From Paraburkholderia mimosarum LMG 23256 = NBRC 106338 (GTDB lineage Bacteria; Pseudomonadota; Gammaproteobacteria; Burkholderiales; Burkholderiaceae), in contig NZ_BBJJ01000040.1 in NCBI RefSeq assembly GCF_000739815.1, positions 1 through 64,000 on the forward strand: a stretch of DNA of 64,000 bases, written 5' to 3'. Positions 18,311-26,785 of the stretch are shown one piece after another. The position numbers and the translations under genes are program-made. The notes beneath the pieces were generated by a model. That model ran no database searches, was not told the origin of the DNA, and saw only the letters and a list, made by a program, of their open reading frames with translations. Every line of letters starts with the position of its first letter. Positions within the stretch are counted from its first letter, which is position 1.

Positions 18311-20047
18311 TTATTCGCCCCCGGCTTCGCGCTTGAATTGCACATCGTCCCGATACCAGCGCGGCGTATAGATCCACTCGCCGCCGTCGCCGCGAGCGAA
18401 CCCGCGCGTAGTCGACGAGCCGACGATCACCATCGTGCGCATGTCGACGTCCGCGGAACGCAGTTCGCCGAGCGTCATGGCGCGCAGCGTCCCGCCGGGG
18501 CGGCCCACGTCGCGGCCCAGCACCACGCGCGTCTGCGGCGCTCGCTCGCTGCGCACGATCTCCAGCGCGCGGTCGAGCTGCCAGGGCCGCGCGCGCGAAA
18601 TCGGGTTGTAGAACGCCATCACGAGATCGGCCTGCGCCGCATGCAGCAGGCGCTGTTCGATCACGCTCCACGGTTTCAGGTTGTCGGAAAGCGAGAGCAT
18701 GCAGAAGTCGTGGCCGAGCGGCGCGCCCGCCTGCGCCGCTGTAGCGAGCGCCGCGGAAACGCCCGGCACGATCGTCAGCGCGACGGCGTGCCAGCGGGCG
18801 TCGTCCGAGCCTTCGAGCGCTTCGAGCACGGCGGCCGCCATGGCGAACACGCCGGGGTCGCCCGACGAGACCACGGCCACGCGCCGTCCCTCGCTCGCCA
18901 TCTCGAAGGCGTGACGGGCGCGCTGCAGCTCTTCGCGGTTGTCGGTGGCGTGGCGCTGCTGGTCCGCGCGAAACGGGCCCGCCATGTCCACATAGGTTGC
19001 GTAGCCAACGATATCGGTGGCGTCGTCCAGCGCCGCGCGCGCGGCGGGCGCGAGCAGATCGGCGCGGCCGGGGCCGAGACCCAGCACCGTGAGCTTGCCG
19101 CGTGCTCGACCCAGCGTGTGCGGGTCGAGCGGCGCGGCGGCGCAGGCTAGTGCAATGCCGTCTTCGTTCGACGTGTAGCGCTCGATGTCCGCGCCGAGGT
19201 CGAGCGCACAAAGCACGGCTTGCGGCGTAGGGTCCGCGCCGTCGACGAAGCGCAGCGGCACGCCGAGTTCCGTGGCCGCCTGCGCAAGCGACGCATCGCG
19301 CATGTGCGACGAAGGCGCGACGAGCGCCGCGAGCGCAAGCGGCGCGAGGCCGTGTGCGGCCAGCGCACGGCGCACGCGTTCGGCGATCGCTTCGCGCGGC
19401 GCGCCGACGGCCGCCACGATGCTGCGCGGATGGATCACGAGGACGGCGGGATTGCCGTCCCAGGCCTGCGCGCTCACGCGGATGGCATGGCGCGCGTCCC
19501 CGTCGCGCGGCAGATCGACGTTTTCGAGCCACGGCGCATTGCCGGCGACGCGCGTGGACGCGCCCGCGAGCAGGTCGGACACGAAGCGCTTGCCTTGCGC
19601 GAGGCTCGCGAGCGCATAGCCCGCGGGCGGATTGAGCAGGCAGGTGCCGAAGCGCAGTTCGCCGCTCGTCGTGATGGCGGGCGCGACGGCGAGCGCCGCG
19701 CCGATCTCGCGCGCCATGACGTTCACGCCGGTCAGGCCGCCAAGCAGCGGCACGACGGCGCTGCCGTCCTCGGCGAGCGCGAGCACAGGCGGCTCCGCGC
19801 CCTTGTTGGCGAGCAGCGGCGCGAGGCAGCGGATCACGATGCCCGCCGCGCACAGTGCGACGATGGGCGCACCGCGCGCGTAGCATTCGCGCAAGTGCGC
19901 GCCGAGTTCGCTGAACGCAACATCGCCCTGTACGCGGCCTTGCAGCGCATGGACCCGCGCGCCCGCATAAAGCGCCTGCACGCGCCGCGCCGTGGCGAGC
20001 GCGCCGGGGCCGAGAATTACGATGGCGGGCGGCGTCACGACTGCCAT
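18311..20047 (-). CDS. cobJ: CbiG-CobJ fusion: precorrin-3B C17-methyltransferase
   Basis: This is a 578-residue fusion protein. Residues 1 to about 320 match CbiG (an N-terminal LGPGALATARRV segment, LGGLTGVN, then a CobE-like domain with SSHMRDASLAQAA). Residues from about 334 onward are a tetrapyrrole methylase of the CobJ/CbiH type (LTVLGLGPG, VSSGDPGVFAMA, VVLGRDVGRPGG, VIVGSS). CobJ methylates C17 and contracts the ring of precorrin-3B; CbiG opens the lactone in the anaerobic route. The ATG start lies 13 bases inside the cobI 3' end. It is the last gene of the cobG-cobH-cobI-cobJ operon behind the riboswitch at 22885. Confidence 0.92.
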   Translation of the reverse strand: MAVVTPPAIVILGPGALATARRVQALYAGARVHALQGRVQGDVAFSELGAHLRECYARGAPIVALCAAGIVIRCLAPLLANKGAEPPVLALAEDGSAVVPLLGGLTGVNVMAREIGAALAVAPAITTSGELRFGTCLLNPPAGYALASLAQGKRFVSDLLAGASTRVAGNAPWLENVDLPRDGDARHAIRVSAQAWDGNPAVLVIHPRSIVAAVGAPREAIAERVRRALAAHGLAPLALAALVAPSSHMRDASLAQAATELGVPLRFVDGADPTPQAVLCALDLGADIERYTSNEDGIALACAAAPLDPHTLGRARGKLTVLGLGPGRADLLAPAARAALDDATDIVGYATYVDMAGPFRADQQRHATDNREELQRARHAFEMASEGRRVAVVSSGDPGVFAMAAAVLEALEGSDDARWHAVALTIVPGVSAALATAAQAGAPLGHDFCMLSLSDNLKPWSVIEQRLLHAAQADLVMAFYNPISRARPWQLDRALEIVRSERAPQTRVVLGRDVGRPGGTLRAMTLGELRSADVDMRTMVIVGSSTTRGFARGDGGEWIYTPRWYRDDVQFKREAGGE

Positions 20048-20766
20048 TTCACCCCCGGTACGACGAGCAGCGAGAAGTAGGGCGAAGCCATCGGATCGAC
20101 TTCGTCGAGCGGCACGATGCGCTGGTTCGACATCGTTGCGCGCTCAACATAGTGCGCGCGGTGCGCGAGACCGAGCTCGCCCAGCACGCGGCGGACTTTT
20201 TCGAAGTTGCGGCCCAGCTTCATGATGACGGCGGCGTCCGCGTCGGCGAGGCGGCGGCGCAATTCGTCCTCGGGCAGCACGCCCGAGAGCACGGCGAGGC
20301 TCTGGTTGCGGTAGACGAGCGGCACGCCCAGCACGGCCGTGCCGCCCAGCATCGAGCACACGCCGGGCACGACTTGCGCCTCGTAGCGCGCCGCGAGCCG
20401 GTCGTGCAGATACATGTACGAGCCATAGAAGAACGGATCGCCTTCGCAGATCACGGCCACGTCGCGTCCCGCGTCGAGATGGCGCGACACCATTTCCGCC
20501 GCGCCGTCGTAGAAGTCCGCGATGATCGCTTCGTAAGAGAGCGGCGGCTCCAGGGCTTCGGTCGTCACGGGGTACACGAGCGGCATGCGTTCCTGCTGCG
20601 CTTCGAGATGCGCCTCGACGATGCCGAACGCGTTGCCCTTCTTGCCCCTGGCCACGAAAAAGGCGACCACGGGCGCGGCTTTGAGCAGCCGCACTGCCTT
20701 GAGCGTGAGCAACTCGGGGTCGCCGGGGCCGACGCCGATGCCGTGCAGAACGCCTTTGCGGTTCAT
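20035..20766 (-). CDS. cobI: precorrin-2 C20-methyltransferase
   Basis: This is a 243-residue SAM-dependent tetrapyrrole methylase that converts precorrin-2 to precorrin-3A. It has the family N-terminus LHGIGVGPGDPELLTLKA, the central CEGDPFFYGSYMYL motif and MKLGRNFEKVR. The length is normal for CobI/CbiL. It starts with ATG directly after the cobH stop with no spacer, and its 3' end overlaps the cbiG-cobJ start, so the operon is tightly coupled. Confidence 0.95.
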   Translation of the reverse strand: MNRKGVLHGIGVGPGDPELLTLKAVRLLKAAPVVAFFVARGKKGNAFGIVEAHLEAQQERMPLVYPVTTEALEPPLSYEAIIADFYDGAAEMVSRHLDAGRDVAVICEGDPFFYGSYMYLHDRLAARYEAQVVPGVCSMLGGTAVLGVPLVYRNQSLAVLSGVLPEDELRRRLADADAAVIMKLGRNFEKVRRVLGELGLAHRAHYVERATMSNQRIVPLDEVDPMASPYFSLLVVPGVKWQS

Positions 20767-21393
20767 TTATTCGGTCTCCGAAGCGAGTGCGTTGACGGCG
20801 GCGGCGGCCATCGCGCTGCCGCCGCGGCGGCCGTGCACGACGACGAAGGGCAGGCCATGGCTTTCGGCGGCGAGCTGCGCCTTGGACTCGGCCGCGCCGA
20901 CAAAGCCCACGGGAAAGCCCAGGATGAGCGCGGGACGCGGCGCGCCCGCGGCGATCATGTCGAGCAGATGAAAGAGCGCGGTGGGCGCATTGCCGATCGC
21001 GACCACGCTGCCCGCGAGGTGCGGCCGCCACAATTCGAGCGCGGCCGCCGAGCGCGTGTTGCCCATCTCGCGCGCGAGGGTGGGCACGGTGGGGTCGTCG
21101 AGCGTGCAGATCACGGCGTTATGCGCGGGAAGGCGGGCGCGCGTGATGCCGTAGGCGACCATCTTCGCGTCGCAGAGAATCGGTGCGCCGTTCGCGAGGG
21201 CCGCGCGGCCCGCGAGGCCGGCGCCCGTGGAAAACGCGAGGTCGGCGACCACGTCCACCATGCCGCACGCATGAATCACGCGCACGGCGAGTTTTTCGAG
21301 GTCGGCGGGAATGCGCGAGAGGTCGGCTTCTGCGCGGATCGTCGCGAACGACTCGCGATAGATCGCGTGGCCGTCGCGGATGTAATCAGACAT
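20767..21393 (-). CDS. cobH: precorrin-8X methylmutase
   Basis: This 208-residue enzyme moves the C11 methyl group to C12 to make hydrogenobyrinate, the first true corrin of the aerobic route. The catalytic His41 lies in RVIHACGMVD, as in known CobH/CbiC enzymes, and GFPVGFVGAAESK is the family signature near the C-terminus. I chose the ATG at 21393, which gives the usual start (MSDYIRDG) and overlaps the cobG stop by 8 bases. Confidence 0.95.
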   Translation of the reverse strand: MSDYIRDGHAIYRESFATIRAEADLSRIPADLEKLAVRVIHACGMVDVVADLAFSTGAGLAGRAALANGAPILCDAKMVAYGITRARLPAHNAVICTLDDPTVPTLAREMGNTRSAAALELWRPHLAGSVVAIGNAPTALFHLLDMIAAGAPRPALILGFPVGFVGAAESKAQLAAESHGLPFVVVHGRRGGSAMAAAAVNALASETE

Positions 21394-22834
21394 CGTGGGT
21401 GCTCCGGGGCTGCTGGGCGAGTGCAAGCGCAGCAGCTTCGATCGTCAGGTTGGGCGCGAGGAGTTGACCAAAGCGCGGGCCAAGGCCGGCTTTGCTGTCT
21501 TCACGCCGGTAGAGGTCGTAGCGCTCCGGCGCGCTTGCGAGCAGCGTGAACGGCGCGCGATGCGCAGCCGCGCAGGAGCGCTCGCAGCCGCTCAGGTGGA
21601 CTTCCGTATCGTCCGGCAAGAGCGTGGCGAGACGCAGTGCGTCGGCTTTCGTGTCGGCGCGGCTTTTCGCGCAGCCCGTCGAGCCGGTGCAGGCGACGAG
21701 GCGTGCGAGCGGGTCCGCGTTCGCGCAGACGAGGCCGAGCGCGCGCAGGCGTTCGAGCGTGGCGGGCATGGCGTGTCCGGCCACGTTGGGCAGCAACAGG
21801 CCCTGCCAGGGCGTCACGCACAGCGTCGCGTCGCCGTGTTCAACTGCGAGGTCGGCGAGCGCATGCAGTGTGTTCGAGTCGATGCGGCCGAGTACGGGCT
21901 GAGCGCCCACGTAGCCGCTGCCGTCGGCGTGGAGCGCGTGAGCGCCGAGGCGCAAGCGGGCATCGCTCGTGGCGCGTCGCCATGCGTGCGACGGGGTGTC
22001 GTCGCGCATCAACGCGAATTCGCCGTGCTCTCGCGCGCGTTGCAGCAGCGCTTCGAGCGAGTGTGCGGCCAGTACGTCGCGCATGCGTGTGGCGTTCGCG
22101 TTCGCGAGATCGAGGAACGCATGGAGCAGCGCGCGGATCGATGTGCAGACGTCTTCAACAGCGAGCGCGCCAACCGGCGGCTCGCTTGGGCAGCCTGCAA
22201 GGCCCAGAACGAAGCGCACGGTCGCGCCATGCTTGCGCGCGGCGAGCCAGATGTCGTGCGGATGCTCGAGCATCGCAAGACGCTCGCCGCCGTCCAGTTG
22301 CAGCGCGAACTTCGGCGAGAGCGCGGCGAAGCGCGGCTCGCGCTGCATCATGTCGATGAGCGCCTGGGCGAGCGCTGTGGTGTCGCTCGCGGCGTTCGGA
22401 TCGAGCCCCGCGAGCGGGCTCAGCATCACGTTGCGCAGTTCGTCGGCGGCGCAGGCGCGCTCGACCGGGCTCGCGGCGTCGATGCCGGCGGGGCCAAGGC
22501 CCGCGCCGATCAGCATGGCGCTCAATGCCGCTTCCTCGCCCGCGCGCACGCCGCGAATCTGCACGTTCGCGCGATTGGTCAGTTCGAGCACGCCGCTTGC
22601 GTGCGCCCGCGCGGCATCGGCGAGGGCGCGCGAGTGCGCGGCGCTCAGCACGCCGCCGGGGAGACGGATGCGGCACAGGCCGCCGTCGCGCGCGGCGACC
22701 ACGCGCATGAGCCCGGGACACGCCGAAGGGCGGACCGCGGCGAGCGCAGCGAGGGGCAAGACGGGCTTCGTTTCGTGTTTCAAGGGAATACCGGGTAATC
22801 GACGCGCGAGAGCGGCGCGCTGCCCGCGGGGCAT
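21386..22834 (-). CDS. cobG: precorrin-3B synthase (CobG)
   Basis: This is a protein of up to 482 residues from the sulfite/nitrite reductase-like family. CobG is the oxygen-dependent monooxygenase that makes precorrin-3B, the hallmark of the aerobic pathway. The substrate-site RPSACPGLMRV lies near residue 36. A 4Fe-4S/siroheme-type Cys set lies near residue 395 (CTGSTGCAKS ... SGCERSC). The start is uncertain. The ATG at 22834 keeps all conserved sequence, but its first 17 codons include rare codons, and a TTG at 22783 is an alternative. It is the first gene of the minus-strand operon behind a B12 riboswitch. Confidence 0.93.
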   Translation of the reverse strand: MPRGQRAALARRLPGIPLKHETKPVLPLAALAAVRPSACPGLMRVVAARDGGLCRIRLPGGVLSAAHSRALADAARAHASGVLELTNRANVQIRGVRAGEEAALSAMLIGAGLGPAGIDAASPVERACAADELRNVMLSPLAGLDPNAASDTTALAQALIDMMQREPRFAALSPKFALQLDGGERLAMLEHPHDIWLAARKHGATVRFVLGLAGCPSEPPVGALAVEDVCTSIRALLHAFLDLANANATRMRDVLAAHSLEALLQRAREHGEFALMRDDTPSHAWRRATSDARLRLGAHALHADGSGYVGAQPVLGRIDSNTLHALADLAVEHGDATLCVTPWQGLLLPNVAGHAMPATLERLRALGLVCANADPLARLVACTGSTGCAKSRADTKADALRLATLLPDDTEVHLSGCERSCAAAHRAPFTLLASAPERYDLYRREDSKAGLGPRFGQLLAPNLTIEAAALALAQQPRSTHDV

Positions 22835-22884
22835 GCGGGCAACGGCTGCGGTATCGGTACACCCCGCCCGATATGGCTTCGCAC

Positions 22885-23060
22885 GAATAGTCGGCCGGCA
22901 GGTCTCCTGGCTCGCAGGTCGTGGACCGCATCGGCCTTCCCGGTGAAACCAGTGGCTCGGGTGGATGCGGTCTCGCTGCTCACAGTCGCGGGGGCGGCCA
23001 CAGCTTGCTGTGTTCCCTTTTATGCCTCAAGGCTTTTGGGCCTTAAAGGCGCCGGCGGAC
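22885..23060 (-). promoter_or_regulatory. cobalamin riboswitch upstream of cobG-H-I-J
   Basis: Read on the minus strand this is a near-canonical B12 riboswitch. From 5' to 3' it has AAAAGGGAACACAGC (23020-23006), GCCCCCGCGACTGTGAGC (22996-22979), a stem-loop with CCGGGAAGGCCGATG (22942-22928), and the B12 box AGCCAGGAGACCTGCCGGC (22913-22895). It ends about 50 bases before the cobG start. Adenosylcobalamin binding should repress cobG-cobH-cobI-cobJ. Confidence 0.9.
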
Positions 23061-23165
23061 ACGGTATTATGCCCGTTTTCAGGCGCGCTCCGCCCCGCAA
23101 TCGGGTCGCGGGGCCGTGGCGGCGTAGAGAATCGGGCAACAGCGCGAGCAAAGGCGGGAGAACGA

Positions 23166-24392
23166 ATGCAGGGCATGCAGGCATGGCTGACTGTGGTGGG
23201 CATAGGCGACGACGGCTATGCGGGGCTCGGGCGCGACGCGCGGCGCGCACTCTTCGACGCGGCCATCGTGACCGGCGGCGCGCGCCATCTCGCGATGCTG
23301 CCGGCGCGCGTGCGCGCGCGGCGTGAGCCGTGGCCGCAGCCCTTCAACGTCGAGGCGCTGCTCGCGCATCGCGCGTCGAACATGCCCGTATGCGTGCTCG
23401 CGAGCGGCGACCCCATGCTGTTCGGCGTGGGCGCGACGCTCGCGCGGCGCCTGGCACCCGGCGACATGCGCGTGTTGCCCGCGCCGTCGTCGCTCTCGCT
23501 CGCGGCGGCGCGCATGGGATGGGCGTTGCAGGACACGGCGATGGTTTCGCTCGTCGGCCGCCCGCTCGATGCGCTGCGCCGTCATCTCCATGCGCGCTCG
23601 CGCGTGCTCGCATTGAGCGCGGACGGGCGCACGCCGGCGGCGCTCGCCGCGCTGCTCACCGAGGCGGGCTTCGGCGCGACGCGTCTTGCCGTGTTCGAGC
23701 ACGTGGGCGGTCCGCTCGAGCGCCGCGTCGAAGGCCGCGCCGATGCCTGGCACGTCGACGAAACCGCGGCGCTCAATCTCGTCGCGTTCGAATGCGCAAG
23801 CGACGCTGCCCACACCGGGGCGCGCGGCTGGACGCTCACGCCCGGCCTGCCCGACGACGCGTACCGCCACGACGGCCAGCTCACGAAGCGCGACGTGCGT
23901 GCGCTCACCCTGGCGCGTCTCGCGCCCGCGCCCGGCGCGCTGCTTTGGGACGTGGGTGCGGGCAGCGGCTCGATCGGCATCGAGTGGATGCGTTCGCATC
24001 CGGCTTGCCGAGCGATCGCGATCGAAGCGCACGCCGGGCGCCAGCGCTTCATCGAGCACAATCGCGCGGCGCTGGGCGTGCCCGGTCTGCAACTCGTGGC
24101 GGGCCGCGCGCCCGAGGCGCTCGCGGGGCTCGCCACGCCCGACGCGGTGTTCATCGGCGGCGGCGTGACTGCCCCTGGCGTGCTCGAGGCATGCTGGGCG
24201 GCGCTCGCGAGCGGCGGCCGGCTCGTCGCGAACGCGGTGACGCTGCAGAGCGAAGCGACGCTGGTCGCGTGGCGCGCGCAGCATGGCGGCACGCTCACGC
24301 GCATCGGCATTGGCGAGGCTCAGCCGTTGGGTGGCTTCGACACATGGCGTCAGGCCTTGCCCGTCACGCTCTACGAAGTCGTCAAGCCATGA
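23166..24392 (+). CDS. cobL: precorrin-6Y C5,15-methyltransferase (decarboxylating)
   Basis: This is a 408-residue bifunctional enzyme. The N-terminal half is a CbiE-type tetrapyrrole methylase (VVGIGDDGYAGL, LASGDPMLFGVG). The C-terminal half is a CbiT-type methyltransferase with SAM motif DVGAGSGSIGIEWM near residue 250 and FIGGGVTAPGV. Together they methylate C5 and C15 and decarboxylate the acetate side chain at C12. The ATG at 23166 has GGGAGA about 8 bases upstream; a second ATG follows at 23175. Upstream in-frame sequence lies in the riboswitch region and is not coding. The stop overlaps the cobK start (ATGA). Confidence 0.95.
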   Translation: MQGMQAWLTVVGIGDDGYAGLGRDARRALFDAAIVTGGARHLAMLPARVRARREPWPQPFNVEALLAHRASNMPVCVLASGDPMLFGVGATLARRLAPGDMRVLPAPSSLSLAAARMGWALQDTAMVSLVGRPLDALRRHLHARSRVLALSADGRTPAALAALLTEAGFGATRLAVFEHVGGPLERRVEGRADAWHVDETAALNLVAFECASDAAHTGARGWTLTPGLPDDAYRHDGQLTKRDVRALTLARLAPAPGALLWDVGAGSGSIGIEWMRSHPACRAIAIEAHAGRQRFIEHNRAALGVPGLQLVAGRAPEALAGLATPDAVFIGGGVTAPGVLEACWAALASGGRLVANAVTLQSEATLVAWRAQHGGTLTRIGIGEAQPLGGFDTWRQALPVTLYEVVKP

Positions 24393-25132
24393 CGGCGCGC
24401 ATCCTGCTGCTGGGGGGCACCGGCGACGCGCTGGCGATCGCCCGTACGCTCGGCGCGCCGCACATCTACTCGCTCGCGGGCCTGGGACGCGTGCCCGCTG
24501 ATCTCGCCTGCGCGGTGCGCGTGGGCGGTTTCGGCGGGGCGCTGGGGCTCGCACGTTTTCTCGCAGAAGAAGATATCGCGCTCGTTCTCGATGCCACGCA
24601 TCCCTACGCCGCGCAGATCAGCGCCAACGCGGCGCGCGCCTGCGAAGCCGCGCACGTGCCGTACTGGGCGCTGCGCCGCGCGCCCTGGCAGCCGCAGCCA
24701 GGCGACGACTGGCGCATGGTGAACGGCTGGGCCGGCGTAATCGAAGCGCTCGCGCCGTTCGCGCGCCCGCTCTTCACGCTCGGGCGCGAGCCGCTCGCGC
24801 ATCTCGACGAAGTCCCCGAGCGGCAGCACTGGACGATTCGTTGCCTCGACGCTCACCCGGGCCATGCGCGCGCCCGCGTGATCGACGCGCGCGGGCCGTT
24901 CACGCCGGAAGGCGAGCGCAAGCTCTTCACCGAGGCGTGCATCGATGTGGTGGTCAGCAAGAACAGCGGCGGCGCAGCGACCGAGGCGAAGCTCGCGGTC
25001 GCGCGCGAAATGGGTCTGCCCGTGGTGATGATGCGGCGGCCGCCGCTGCCCGATGCGCAGCGCGAATTCGCGTCGGCGCAACAGGCGATCGACGCGCTTG
25101 CGAACGACATTCAGCGGAGTCTCAACGCATGA
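24389..25132 (+). CDS. cobK: precorrin-6A reductase
   Basis: This 247-residue NADPH-dependent enzyme reduces precorrin-6A to precorrin-6B. It has the nucleotide-binding N-terminus LLLGGTGDALAIARTL, the conserved DATHPYAAQISANAARAC segment, FTLGREPL, and SKNSGGAATEAKL. The ATG overlaps the cobL stop, and the stop overlaps the cobM start, both as ATGA, so cobL-cobK-cobM form one coupled unit. Confidence 0.95.
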   Translation: MTARILLLGGTGDALAIARTLGAPHIYSLAGLGRVPADLACAVRVGGFGGALGLARFLAEEDIALVLDATHPYAAQISANAARACEAAHVPYWALRRAPWQPQPGDDWRMVNGWAGVIEALAPFARPLFTLGREPLAHLDEVPERQHWTIRCLDAHPGHARARVIDARGPFTPEGERKLFTEACIDVVVSKNSGGAATEAKLAVAREMGLPVVMMRRPPLPDAQREFASAQQAIDALANDIQRSLNA

Positions 25133-25860
25133 CAGTATTCTTCATAGGCGCGGGTCCGGGCGATCCCGAACTGATCACCGTGAAGGGCCAGCGTCTCGTG
25201 CGCCATTGCCCGGTCATCCTTTACGCCGGGTCGCTCGTGCCGCCCGCCGTGCTCGAAGGCCACCGCGCACACAAGGTGGTGGACACCGCGCCGCTCACGC
25301 TGGACGAGATCGTCGGCTTGCTCGAAGATGCCCACGCCCAGGGGCTCGACGTGGCGCGCGTGCATTCGGGCGACCCGTCGCTCTATGGCGCGATCGGCGA
25401 GCAGATCCGGCGCTTGCGCATGCTCGGCATTCCTTACGAAGTCGTGCCCGGCGTGACCGCGACCGCCGCATGCGCGGCGGCGCTCGGCAGCGAGCTCACG
25501 CTGCCCGGCATCTCGCAAACGCTCATTCTCACGCGCTACGCCACGAAAACGTCGATGCCCGAAGGCGAGCAGCTAGGCGACCTCGCGCGGCACAAGGCGA
25601 CGCTCGCGATCCACCTGGGCGTGCGCCATATCGCGCGTATCGTCGAGGAGTTGCGGCCGCATTATGGCGAGGATTGCCCCGTGGCGGTGATCTATCGCGC
25701 GAGCTGGCCCGACGAGGAACGCGTGACCGGCACACTCGCGGACATCGCCCACAAGGTGCTGGCCACCGATATCGAGCGCACGGCGCTCATTCTCGTGGGC
25801 CGGGTGCTCGCGGCGGACGGGTTCGCGGATTCGACGCTGTATGGGGCGTCGAAGCGGTAG
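25129..25860 (+). CDS. cobM: precorrin-4 C11-methyltransferase
   Basis: This is a 243-residue tetrapyrrole methylase of the CobM/CbiF type, adding a methyl group at C11 of precorrin-4. It has the start motif FFIGAGPGDPELITVKG, the CPVILYAGSLVP signature specific to this branch, HSGDPSLYGA, and GVTATAACAAALGSELTLPGISQT. It is the last gene of the cobL-K-M unit. No cobF or cbiD gene is found next to it in the window. Confidence 0.96.
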   Translation: MTVFFIGAGPGDPELITVKGQRLVRHCPVILYAGSLVPPAVLEGHRAHKVVDTAPLTLDEIVGLLEDAHAQGLDVARVHSGDPSLYGAIGEQIRRLRMLGIPYEVVPGVTATAACAAALGSELTLPGISQTLILTRYATKTSMPEGEQLGDLARHKATLAIHLGVRHIARIVEELRPHYGEDCPVAVIYRASWPDEERVTGTLADIAHKVLATDIERTALILVGRVLAADGFADSTLYGASKR

Positions 25861-25863
25861 GCG

Positions 25864-26310
25864 CTACGAAAGCGCACGCAAGTGATCGCGCAGCTTGTCC
25901 ACTTCGCCTTCGGCAAAGTCCTTCTCGATTTCAGCATGCGTTTGCTGCCATAGCGGGAACGCCTCGTTGAGCAACTGATGCCCCTCGGGCGTCAGGCTCA
26001 GCAGGCGACTGCGCTTGTCCTGCGGATCCGGCTCGATGACCACGAGCCCGCGCCGCTCCAGCGGCTTGAGCGCGGCCGTTAGCGTGGTGCGGTCCATGGC
26101 CAGCAGCGACGCCACATCTTTCATGCCGGGCGGATACGGCCGGTTCAGCGACATCAGCAGCGAAAATTGGCCGTTCGTGAGATCGAGCGGACGCAGCACG
26201 TCGTCGAAGATGCGCGCAAGGTTGCGCGCCGCCCGCTGCATATGCAGACACAGGCAGCAATCGCGCACCAGTAGCGTGGTTTCGAAGGGAAGTTTCTTTG
26301 CGCGTGCCAT
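25864..26310 (-). CDS. MarR-family transcriptional regulator
   Basis: This is a 148-residue MarR-type regulator with a winged helix-turn-helix at about 55-110 (PGMKDVASLLAMDRTTLTAALKPLERRGLV and the wing DPQDKRSRLLSLT). The N-terminus has a Cys cluster, Cys18, Cys19 and Cys21 (RDCCLCLHMQRAARN), at the dimer region; in some MarR relatives such cysteines sense oxidants. It is divergent from the YCII/GST genes, and a perfect palindrome lies between them, so it probably represses both itself and that pair (inference). Confidence 0.9.
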   Translation of the reverse strand: MARAKKLPFETTLLVRDCCLCLHMQRAARNLARIFDDVLRPLDLTNGQFSLLMSLNRPYPPGMKDVASLLAMDRTTLTAALKPLERRGLVVIEPDPQDKRSRLLSLTPEGHQLLNEAFPLWQQTHAEIEKDFAEGEVDKLRDHLRALS

Positions 26311-26321
26311 GTTGAAATTAT

Positions 26322-26333
26322 GTTGATATCAAC
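26322..26333. promoter_or_regulatory. palindromic MarR operator candidate
   Basis: A perfect 12-base palindrome, GTTGATATCAAC, lies 12 bases upstream of the marR start and 69 bases before the YCII gene start. MarR proteins bind palindromes of this kind in divergent promoter regions. Assignment to this regulator rests on position only. Confidence 0.6.
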
Positions 26334-26402
26334 CTATGCTGTCAAGGCCGGACGGGCGACATGGCGTTGCTCCCGGTTTTCAGACGAGTAGACGGAGGAC
26401 AC

Positions 26403-26768
26403 ATGAGCGATCAGAAGCTGTTTCTCGCTGTTTTTCTCGGCAGCAAGGATAACGCGCGCATGAAGGCGTGGTCGGCGCTTCCCGAAGCAGAGCGGCATGC
26501 ACGAGAGAAGGAGGGCATTGCGGCGTGGCATGCATGGGTCGAAAAACACAAGGAGTCGATCACCGACTTTGGCGGACCGCTCGGCAAGACGAAGGCGATC
26601 GGCGAAAACGGCATCGTGGATGCGTCCAATGCGCTGACGGGCTTTACGGTCGTGCGTGCCGCATCGCATGAAGCGGCGGCGAAGATGTTCGAAGGCCATC
26701 CCCATTTCTCGATTTTTCCGGGCGAGTCCGTCGAAGTGATGCCGGTTCTCCCGATACCGGGCGCATAA
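26403..26768 (+). CDS. YCII-related domain protein
   Basis: This is a 121-residue protein resembling the YCII/DGPF family, a small ferredoxin-like fold of mostly unknown function. Visible hallmarks are the start QKLFLAVFLGSKDN, a central ITDFGGPL, and the C-terminal AAAKMFEGHPHFSIFPGESVEVMPV. The ATG has a GGAGG-type site (ACGGAGGAC) just upstream. It lies 17 bases before the GST gene and probably shares its transcript, under the MarR regulator. Confidence 0.75.
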   Translation: MSDQKLFLAVFLGSKDNARMKAWSALPEAERHAREKEGIAAWHAWVEKHKESITDFGGPLGKTKAIGENGIVDASNALTGFTVVRAASHEAAAKMFEGHPHFSIFPGESVEVMPVLPIPGA

Positions 26769-26785
26769 GCCTTCGGAGACTCGCG

